DNA from: Alteromonas mediterranea DE | GTDB lineage: Bacteria; Pseudomonadota; Gammaproteobacteria; Enterobacterales; Alteromonadaceae | Direction: 5' to 3' | NCBI RefSeq assembly: GCF_000020585.3 | Contig: NC_011138.3 | Span: forward strand, 2,967,020 to 3,031,019 | Length of the DNA stretch: 64,000 bases | Part shown: piece by piece, positions 57,456 through 64,000 of the stretch | Position numbering within the stretch: position 1 is the stretch's first letter | How the letters are laid out: the number at the start of each line of letters is the position of its first letter | Made by a program: the position numbers and the translations under genes | The notes under the pieces: model-generated | Told to the model about the DNA's origin: nothing | Database searches by the model: none | Seen by the model: the letters and a program-made list of their open reading frames with translations, nothing else

Positions 57456-58292
57456 TTACTTACGCTTACGTGACAATCCACCAACAGCAAATAACGCAAG
57501 TCCCATAAGACCGATTGTCGCAGGAGAGCTCACTGACGTGATTGATGCAGTTGCAGTTTGAGAATAGTTTAAGTTATTAATTTGAGTTTCAGAGGTGAAG
57601 AAGAAATCATATAAATCACTACCAAAGTTAATTGCTTCAACTACCTCAGGAATTCCACCCACAACATTAAGACCTGCAGAAGCAAAACCTGCTCTGAAAG
57701 GGTCAGCTGGATCATCTGGTATGAAGTCAAAGAAATCAAACTCGAATGAAGCCCATAAATCACCGTTCTGAGTCGCTGCAAATCTCTGGTAAGAGGTCGT
57801 AGTTGCACCACCTCCAAATATTAGAGGGCCTGACTGATTAAACGGATTGAGTGACGGTGAATTATCGTAATAGACGTTCAACCAGCCATTAGAAAAATCA
57901 AAACTACCGTTTTGCTGAGGTACCAAGCCACCAAACTCAAAAGTTAATTCGCACTCAAGAAGGCCATCAACGCAGAATGAAGGAAAAGCGTTTGTTCTGC
58001 CTTCAGAAAACACAGTGAAAACACCTAGACCGGTAAGTACACCTTGCCCCGGTGTTACACCGTTGTTAGAACTTTCGTTGATTACAAAAACTTCGTTCAC
58101 GTTATCGTAGCCATACGCGCCTGTTGTGAACCATTGCTGGTAACTCACCTGTGCCGACATACCAGCGTTACCATTGTTATCAGTGGTATCCCACTGAATG
58201 CCACCTGCGCTAACAGTGTCGGCTGAAACAGTATTTAGGGCGCCCATGCTCATTAGAGCAAGTGCAGATAATGCATTTTTTACGTTTTTCAT
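57456..58292 (-). CDS. PEP-CTERM-like secreted protein with variant sorting signal
   Basis: The 278-residue protein has a Sec signal peptide (ALSALALMSMGALNTVSA). A Gly/Asn/Phe-rich beta-type body follows, then a C-terminal signal made of a short polar motif, a hydrophobic helix (ATIGLMGLALFAVGGL) and basic RKRK. That architecture is the exosortase sorting signal. The motif reads SSPA, not the usual PEP. The body has two cysteines ~9 residues apart (FCVDGLLEC). It has a sigma-54 type promoter and its own terminator. Confidence 0.82.
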   Translation of the reverse strand: MKNVKNALSALALMSMGALNTVSADTVSAGGIQWDTTDNNGNAGMSAQVSYQQWFTTGAYGYDNVNEVFVINESSNNGVTPGQGVLTGLGVFTVFSEGRTNAFPSFCVDGLLECELTFEFGGLVPQQNGSFDFSNGWLNVYYDNSPSLNPFNQSGPLIFGGGATTTSYQRFAATQNGDLWASFEFDFFDFIPDDPADPFRAGFASAGLNVVGGIPEVVEAINFGSDLYDFFFTSETQINNLNYSQTATASITSVSSPATIGLMGLALFAVGGLSRKRK

Positions 58293-58336
58293 CTTCGTAT
58301 CCGTCTGTAATTAGGGTTACCACACAACTTGGTCAA

Positions 58337-58352
58337 AGCAATCCATGTACCA
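58337..58352 (-). promoter_or_regulatory. Sigma-54 promoter of the PEP-CTERM-like gene
   Basis: Read on the minus strand: TGGTAC-ATGGA-TTGCT. The -24 GG and -12 GC are 10 bases apart as required, and only one base differs from the TGGCAC-N5-TTGCW consensus. The predicted start of transcription is about 35 bases before the ATG. Sigma-54 control by PrsK/PrsR-type regulators is known for PEP-CTERM genes in other bacteria. Confidence 0.75.
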
Positions 58353-58432
58353 AAAAAATAAAAACCAACATTTTCAAAAACTTAACAAACACTGGCTACT
58401 ACCAAAGGTTTTTACTGTAAAACAAGCTGACA

Positions 58433-61189
58433 CTAATCTATGACTTCCCAACTGCTCTTGAATCTACTGTTCTCTGATGATTGAAAAGCTTGCTTAAGTT
58501 TCGATGCAGATGCCCTATCTCCCTGAGCAAGATAGATTTCAGCAAGATGGACTGCTGCTGCTTCGTAGCGAGGCTGACTTTCGAGTAGCAACTTAAATGT
58601 ACTTACTGCGCGATCAACTTGACCAGCTTTGTATTCAGCCCAACCTTTTGTATCTAAGTAGGCAGGATTCTGGCGAATATTATAAGCATTTTCTGCGAGC
58701 TCTATTGCCTCAGTAAACTTCTCTTTTTCAATCAATATGTTTGCTTTGTTATTAAGTGCAATATGTGATTCTGGGAAGTTATAGACAATCTGGTCATAGT
58801 AGGCTAGTGCTCTATCTAAAAAACCTACCGAAGCGGCATACTCTGCAAGTATATGTAGATCTTTTTCGTTATTAGAATCTATAAAAACACTCTCGAGAGC
58901 ATTTAGTCCTGTCAGAGGTTCTGATTCTTTATTAAGTTGCGCTACTAACAGAGCTGTAGGGACACTTGGATTGATAAGTAATGCCTGCTCTAATTGTGAT
59001 TTAGCAGATTTAACGTCACCACTACGAAGACTTACAAGCCCTTCGAAGTGAGTTACTAACCATTTCGGCACATCGTTATTTTTTAATGAATTTATGGCAA
59101 CTTCAGCTCTTTCAAGAGCTCCCAGGTTAATAAGACTTTCAAGCTTTGCAATCTTAAAGCTCACTTCGTCAGGAAACGTATTAAGAGCGCTCTCGCTAGC
59201 GCTTAATGCTTCTTGATTAAAAGAGTTTCTCAAGTAAAACGCAATGATATCAGCAAATATCTTGGGGTTTTCACCGACGTCCTCCTGAGTCAATAACTTG
59301 TTTGTGTAGCTGAGTATTTCTGCTTTTTCACCTATCTCGATTAGCGTATTCAGCCAAAGGCGGTTTTCTATATAAGACAATGCAACTTCGTTACTTTGTG
59401 CAATTTGAAATGCACGGTTAGGCTCACCTTTGTAAATGTAAAGATACATTAGCCCAGCGTCATAAAGAGCTGGAGAGTCACTCTTCGCCTTCCATCTCCT
59501 TAACGCACTCTCTGTGTCTAGATTATTGTTCTCTTCAAGCATTTGTAATAATTGAAGTACACTAGCTGAATTTTGATTCAACTCCACAAGCCTTTGTGCA
59601 GCATCAGTTGCTAGGTCAATCTGCCCTGCTCCATATGCACTTAACATTTTTAAATTCAGCAAGTCAGAGTTTTCGTTGTCTTCAATTTTTTCAATTTCAT
59701 CAAGCGCTTTTTGATATTGTTTATTATTCACTTGAACAGTCGAGTAAAGTAGAGACAAAATTTCGCTTTCTTCTGGTGGAACGTTAGTTCTATTTTCCTC
59801 TGTCAAAGCGATTGCTTGTTCATATTGGCCATCCTTGATTAGCTTTTTCAGTTTCACTGCTAAGAGTTGAAGAGAAGGGCCACCAAGATTTTCTAGGCGT
59901 TTAATATCAAGCTCGAAACTATCTAAATTTTCATTATCAATATTGTGAGCAATCAATTTGTATAGGAGCGATGCATTTGCAGGATTTCGAGAATGGACCT
60001 CTTTTATCAACTCGCCTGCCTCTTGATTTTTTCCAACCTGGCTCAGGTATTCACTGGTATTGGCAATAAAGGCAACGTTGTCTGCATTAGAAAAATCAGC
60101 CGCTTTCATAAGTTCGATGGATTCGTCGACATAACCTAGTTCAATGCTGACCCCTGATAAAAGCCGCATTGTATAGGCATTCTGTGGATTTTTAGCATAG
60201 GCTTTTTTAAGATATTCATATGCGGTTTCGTTTCTACCGAGTTTAAAAGCAGCAGTTCCTGCGATTATGAAGTTATCTTCTATAGATAACCCTTTATCAA
60301 TAGCTTCTTCAGCAGCTTTTAATGCACTCTCATTCTCATTTTTTCTAAGATAAATTTCGGCGGAAATTTTATCCAACCATGGAGAACGAGCTTCAGAAGA
60401 TACTGAATTAATTATGTTGAACGCTTTGTCATACTCACCGTTTAAAGCGAAAGCATGTGCTGAAGTGATCTGTACAATCGCAATATTAGGCCAAATGTCT
60501 AAGAGTTCTGTCATATGCGCAACAGCTTTTTCATTTTCTCCTGATTTCATAGCGAGTTGTGCTTTTAAGTCGGTCAATAATGGGAAAAGAAAGAAAGGTG
60601 CTTCAACTTTCTCGATATAGCTCTTTGATTTCGCGAAGTTTTTATTTACATAGTTGGATACTGCTAAGAAGAGGTCAGACTTTGTGTTAGATAATGCTCT
60701 TTTTACTCGAGCAGTTTCAGCTTGTGCTCTACTACCATTTTTTATCGCAGCTACATACGCAACAATAGCTGCTTCGTCGTGTTTCTTGGCTTCAGTGCTG
60801 CGTTGATAAAACAGTATCGCGTCCTCGTACCTTCCAATAAAAAGGTAACTCATCAAAAGCATCCCTATACTTTCGCTATCTTTCAAAGAGACAGATTCCT
60901 CTACAAGCTCAAGCTCTTTTATCACGCCTGATAAATTGCCAATATTAAAATAAACTTTTGCAAGTTTTTCTCGCGAAGCCATATCTGTGGGCTCAGATAA
61001 GACTATGCTTCTAAGTTGTATTAGCGCATCATCATACTTCTCGCTTTCAGAAGCAGCGTCGGCTATCGCTAAACGCTCTTCTTTACTCACCTCACCACAC
61101 CCACTTAGAACCATTGATGATGATAAAATTACGGCGCACATCAGCTTGCTATTTGAAGTACCATAGCGATTACTTATGATTTTACTCAC
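58433..61189 (-). CDS. prsT: PEP-CTERM system TPR-repeat lipoprotein (PrsT-like)
   Basis: The 918-residue protein has a signal with lipobox LSGC near residue 31. Tandem TPR repeats fill the rest (for example ALIQLRSIVLSEPTD, NALSALLE-type helices, AENAYNIRQNPAYLDTKGWAEYKAGQ near the end). Length and layout match the PrsT family found with exosortase loci and thought to assist exopolysaccharide or protein export. The start is GTG with a strong GGGGAG before it. The next gene beyond it is divergent. Confidence 0.85.
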   Translation of the reverse strand: MSKIISNRYGTSNSKLMCAVILSSSMVLSGCGEVSKEERLAIADAASESEKYDDALIQLRSIVLSEPTDMASREKLAKVYFNIGNLSGVIKELELVEESVSLKDSESIGMLLMSYLFIGRYEDAILFYQRSTEAKKHDEAAIVAYVAAIKNGSRAQAETARVKRALSNTKSDLFLAVSNYVNKNFAKSKSYIEKVEAPFFLFPLLTDLKAQLAMKSGENEKAVAHMTELLDIWPNIAIVQITSAHAFALNGEYDKAFNIINSVSSEARSPWLDKISAEIYLRKNENESALKAAEEAIDKGLSIEDNFIIAGTAAFKLGRNETAYEYLKKAYAKNPQNAYTMRLLSGVSIELGYVDESIELMKAADFSNADNVAFIANTSEYLSQVGKNQEAGELIKEVHSRNPANASLLYKLIAHNIDNENLDSFELDIKRLENLGGPSLQLLAVKLKKLIKDGQYEQAIALTEENRTNVPPEESEILSLLYSTVQVNNKQYQKALDEIEKIEDNENSDLLNLKMLSAYGAGQIDLATDAAQRLVELNQNSASVLQLLQMLEENNNLDTESALRRWKAKSDSPALYDAGLMYLYIYKGEPNRAFQIAQSNEVALSYIENRLWLNTLIEIGEKAEILSYTNKLLTQEDVGENPKIFADIIAFYLRNSFNQEALSASESALNTFPDEVSFKIAKLESLINLGALERAEVAINSLKNNDVPKWLVTHFEGLVSLRSGDVKSAKSQLEQALLINPSVPTALLVAQLNKESEPLTGLNALESVFIDSNNEKDLHILAEYAASVGFLDRALAYYDQIVYNFPESHIALNNKANILIEKEKFTEAIELAENAYNIRQNPAYLDTKGWAEYKAGQVDRAVSTFKLLLESQPRYEAAAVHLAEIYLAQGDRASASKLKQAFQSSENSRFKSSWEVID

Positions 61190-61459
61190 TTGAACTCCCC
61201 TATTCCAATGTGACTTTGTCTGTTTGAAATTGTTATTAATATATTCTTTGTCCTCTTTTAAAACTTTATCATTAGTCTAGTAAGTTTGCTTTCAATTTAT
61301 GAGTGCTTAACTGCTTTTGATGTGGCACACTAAATTTTGTTTGAAGTCATGCTACTGATTTCACTGGGTTATCTCTTCGACGCTTAATTTTCTAGCAACT
61401 ATCAACCTAGTATTAATCGCGCCTGAGTTAATTACTCTCTATATACATGACAGTTTACA

Positions 61460-62566
61460 TTGAATAGGTATTTTAACTTGGTTCACGCAAAGGTCGTTAA
61501 TGGTTGCAGCCATATAGAGTTCTGTCAGTATATTGAACAGTTAAGCGGACAGTTCAAGCCACGCAACCTCTTTATAAACTCAGCGTGGCTAAATTCTTGG
61601 GCGACATCCACTCCCCTCCCAACACTTGTTCTTTTTTTCAACGATGAAGGCTTAATAGGACTAGTTTTCGTTGGCTCAGTTCTAAAAAAGAATGGACCAT
61701 TTAGGTGGCACCATGCTTTAGTTAATCAATCAGGTATACCTGAGCATGATCAAGTCTGGGTAGAATACAATCGAATTTTTTGCGCTGCAGAAAATGAACA
61801 AAAGTGCATCACAGCATTGATAGAAGTGCTTAACCAAGAAGAAATAGACGAATTAACAGTTTCACTCGCGCCAACAGTATCTGGTTGGATTAAAGCGACT
61901 GAAAAAAACTGGTACACAGAAGTAGAAAACTGTTTTGGAGCGAAAGTTAGCTTAACGTCAATATCTGATGAATTGAGTTACCTATCAAAAAACACCCGCT
62001 ATCAAGTAAGAAAATCAGCTAAATTATTACAAGAGAACTTTGGTAAACTACTCGTTAGAAAAGCACGCTCTGCTCAAGAAAAATTAGATTATTTTGACTT
62101 GCTTTCAAATCTTCACATCGAAAAATGGTGCAATAGTGAGTTCGGAAGCGGCTTTAATAACCAGATTTTTAGAAAGCATCTTTTGACTTTGATTTTAGAC
62201 TATCCAGACAATGCAGAGTTAATTGCTGTTTATGCTGGAAGCATACTAATTGGTGTGAGTCTCAACTTAATTGATGAACATCACGTCGGGTTTTATTGTT
62301 CTGGCATAAACTACAACATACCTAATAAAAAGATTAAACCCGGTTACATTCTCCACACTCAAATGATTAAGCATTATAAAAGTCTGGGTAAGCACGAATA
62401 TGACTTTTTGGCCGGGTATGCGCAATATAAACAGTCCCTTTCAACGGAAGTTTATAACCTAAAAACACTACGACTAACCAAACGCAATTTGCGTGGTACG
62501 CTTATTCATTTGCTCCGAAGCTTGAAACAGTTATTTTTTAAACTTAAACAAAAAACGAAGACATGA
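61460..62566 (+). CDS. FemAB-like GNAT-fold transferase (exosortase-associated)
   Basis: The ~368-residue protein has a duplicated GNAT/FemAB architecture. RKSAKLLQENFGKLLVRKA and FDLLSNLHIEKW mark the second domain, followed by LIAVYAGSILIGVSLNLI and HEYDFLAGYAQYKQSL. Relatives add amino acids or acyl groups in the envelope, and one branch occurs with PEP-CTERM systems. No ATG is available: a stop lies 9 bases before the first TTG, so translation starts at TTG 61460 or, with a better-placed AGG, TTG 61478. The stop overlaps the next start (ATGA). Confidence 0.75.
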   Translation: MNRYFNLVHAKVVNGCSHIEFCQYIEQLSGQFKPRNLFINSAWLNSWATSTPLPTLVLFFNDEGLIGLVFVGSVLKKNGPFRWHHALVNQSGIPEHDQVWVEYNRIFCAAENEQKCITALIEVLNQEEIDELTVSLAPTVSGWIKATEKNWYTEVENCFGAKVSLTSISDELSYLSKNTRYQVRKSAKLLQENFGKLLVRKARSAQEKLDYFDLLSNLHIEKWCNSEFGSGFNNQIFRKHLLTLILDYPDNAELIAVYAGSILIGVSLNLIDEHHVGFYCSGINYNIPNKKIKPGYILHTQMIKHYKSLGKHEYDFLAGYAQYKQSLSTEVYNLKTLRLTKRNLRGTLIHLLRSLKQLFFKLKQKTKT

Positions 62567-64000
62567 ATTCACTACCATTTAAGATAACTAATACGTCAGC
62601 TTTTTCTGGCTTAGGGTCGTTCAAACAAGGTATTCCGGTTACAAAAGGTTTTTTCACTGCAAATGAGCTTCTAGCTGTTTTCGACGAACAACAGCAACTC
62701 TCAGATGTGTATATTTCGGTAGAGAAGCTTTGGGAGGATGGCTCAGTAAAATGGCTTCTTGTAGCGGGAATAGTTCACCTTCAAGCGAACGGTTCGGCAA
62801 CATTTTGTGTGCGCCCTGTTAAGCCTGATGTACGTGAAGAAGAATTAGTGGTTTCAGAGTCTTCTAACATATTAACAATTAAGACAAGCCTAGAGCCTGT
62901 TTGTCGAGTATCTCTTCAACAGCCTGCTAAGATAGAACTTCCTCTGCGCGCAAATATATCAATGCACTTTAATGGCCAAGCAATTGACCAAGCTGGTTTA
63001 AAACATAAAGAGTATGAGTACTTATCAAATGGGCTTTCTCATGAGGCAGTAAAAACATCTCAATTATTTGACGTTGTGAACGAAAACCAAAAGATAACTA
63101 TATTTCAAGAGCTTCACATATTTCTTAGCTCTGGTACCGTGCTGTGTACTTTAACGGTAACCAACCCCTCAGCTGCAGAGCATCCCAACGGTACATGGGA
63201 CTTGGGCGACCCGAATTCGATAGCGGTATCTGAATTAGGCTTAACAATTCAGTTGATAAAGGGCGAAGCGACGATCTGCGCTTCAGAACTGGAAGGGGCA
63301 CAACACCCTACAACCATTTTTCAAGCTTCCAGTGGCGGTGAGCAATGGAAAAACAGAATCCACGTTGATCACTCCAACGACGTTACATTGCCTTTTAAGG
63401 GGTTTGAAGCACTTGCCAACGACAAATGCTTATTGAAAGGGTGTACTATTCAACCAATGTTAATCTGCAAAGCAGAAGCCAAGAATGATTTGGTGATAGA
63501 AGTGGCTGACTTTTGGCAACATTTTCCGTCATCACTTATTGTAGAAGGCAAAACCGCCCAATACAGCTTGCTTGGTTCTGCATTAGCGCCTACTCAGGAA
63601 TTGCAGCCAGGAGAACAGCTTACTAGACAGTTTTCAATTGGCTACGAATCGATTTTAGAATTCGACGTTGAGATAGCGCAATCTTTGACAAGTTCTCATC
63701 AATTTTTTCCATTATTCTCTGCGCCTCGAGATAATAACCCGTTTGATTCATTAATAAGAAAAGCCGTTGACGGCAACAATAGTTTTTTTGAAAAAAGAAA
63801 ACGAGCAGATGTTTATGGGTGGCGTAATTACGGTGAACTATACGCCGACCACGAGCGGGGAAACATTCCACACGATGAGAGTTTTGTGTCGCACTACAAT
63901 AATCAGTACGACCCCATTTCAGGAATGCTCTGCCAGTGGTTTTGCAGTGGAAACATAAAATGGAAAAGACTTGCCGATAACCTAGCAAAGCACGTCGCTA
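62563..64000 (+). CDS. RIFT-barrel (PcRGLX/YetA-like) protein, N-terminal part
   Basis: The ORF is open from its ATG to the window end, at least 479 residues. The first ~85 residues resemble the RIFT-barrel domain of PcRGLX/YetA-like proteins: GIPVTKGFFTANELLAVFD, then YISVEKLWEDGSVKWLLVAG. Later WRNYGELYADHERGN and HYNNQYDPISGML resemble the (alpha/alpha)6 part of such proteins. Relatives include rhamnogalacturonan exolyases, so a polysaccharide-active role is possible. No signal peptide is seen. It overlaps the FemAB-like gene by four bases, so the two are one operon. Confidence 0.7.
   Translation, partial: MNSLPFKITNTSAFSGLGSFKQGIPVTKGFFTANELLAVFDEQQQLSDVYISVEKLWEDGSVKWLLVAGIVHLQANGSATFCVRPVKPDVREEELVVSESSNILTIKTSLEPVCRVSLQQPAKIELPLRANISMHFNGQAIDQAGLKHKEYEYLSNGLSHEAVKTSQLFDVVNENQKITIFQELHIFLSSGTVLCTLTVTNPSAAEHPNGTWDLGDPNSIAVSELGLTIQLIKGEATICASELEGAQHPTTIFQASSGGEQWKNRIHVDHSNDVTLPFKGFEALANDKCLLKGCTIQPMLICKAEAKNDLVIEVADFWQHFPSSLIVEGKTAQYSLLGSALAPTQELQPGEQLTRQFSIGYESILEFDVEIAQSLTSSHQFFPLFSAPRDNNPFDSLIRKAVDGNNSFFEKRKRADVYGWRNYGELYADHERGNIPHDESFVSHYNNQYDPISGMLCQWFCSGNIKWKRLADNLAKHVA

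Noticed and set aside
61325..61345. Sigma-54 promoter before the FemAB-like gene (TGGCAC at 61325)
   Set aside because: The -24 hexamer is present, but the -12 position reads TT rather than GC at the required distance.
63623..63988. 121-residue minus-strand ORF at the right end
   Set aside because: It is antisense to a plus-strand frame that is open for 479 codons, has a coupled start and shows protein-family similarity.

Overview
The window looks like a chromosomal segment of a marine gammaproteobacterium of the Alteromonas type. The evidence is the protein sequences, the order ndk-rlmN-pilW, trmJ-cysE-(monooxygenase)-iscR-iscS-suf, queA-tgt-yajC-secD-secF, and the moderate, AT-leaning base composition. 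No rRNA, tRNA, CRISPR array or prophage was seen. The first ~51 kb is mostly core genome. The last ~13 kb is accessory, visibly more AT-rich, and contains an IS66 remnant.

Layout, left to right. (1) pilW (cut by the window edge), rlmN and ndk on the minus strand, with a group IIC intron and its reverse transcriptase inserted directly behind the ndk terminator. (2) A minus-strand iron-sulfur locus, iscR-iscS-sufB-sufC-sufD-sufS-sufA-sufT-sufE. Two adjacent type 1 IscR boxes lie upstream of iscR, and the iscS-sufB gap holds two strong inverted repeats. A Baeyer-Villiger-type monooxygenase, cysE and trmJ lie upstream, and suhB diverges from trmJ. (3) An acyltransferase and a divergent membrane LytTR regulator. 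(4) The queA-tgt-yajC-secD-secF tRNA-modification and export block. (5) A small DUF6471 protein and a PspA-type envelope-stress operon matching E. coli yjfIJKLMC, with a K+ channel inserted and a rhomboid and a VC0807-family protein added. (6) A MacB-like ABC transporter with an AttH-type lipoprotein, glutaminase, a lipoprotein alkaline phosphatase and CheV. (7) Glyoxylate-shunt genes aceA and glcB flanking a LysR regulator; the glcB ribosome-binding site lies in a near-perfect 15-bp inverted repeat. (8) A patatin phospholipase, a UDP-glucuronate-type epimerase and a VAO-family flavoprotein.

(9) The accessory right end has three parts. First is a tight minus-strand operon encoding a Tat-exported protein with a Gly/Asn/Lys tail, a PqqD-like protein, an HprK-related kinase and a nucleotidyltransferase. 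This resembles a peptide- or protein-modification system. Next are parts of an exosortase/PEP-CTERM system: a YdcF/ElyC-like protein, an exosortase-associated acyltransferase, a PEP-CTERM-like protein with a sigma-54 promoter, a PrsT-like TPR lipoprotein and a FemAB-like transferase. Last is the start of a large RIFT-barrel (PcRGLX/YetA-like) protein that runs off the window. No exosortase gene is visible, so it would have to lie outside.

The strongest candidate for a little-described system is the Tat protein/PqqD/HprK-like/nucleotidyltransferase operon. The PspA operon with its channel and glutathionylspermidine-synthase-like enzyme is second. Functional names rest on reading the protein sequences by eye; no database search was run.
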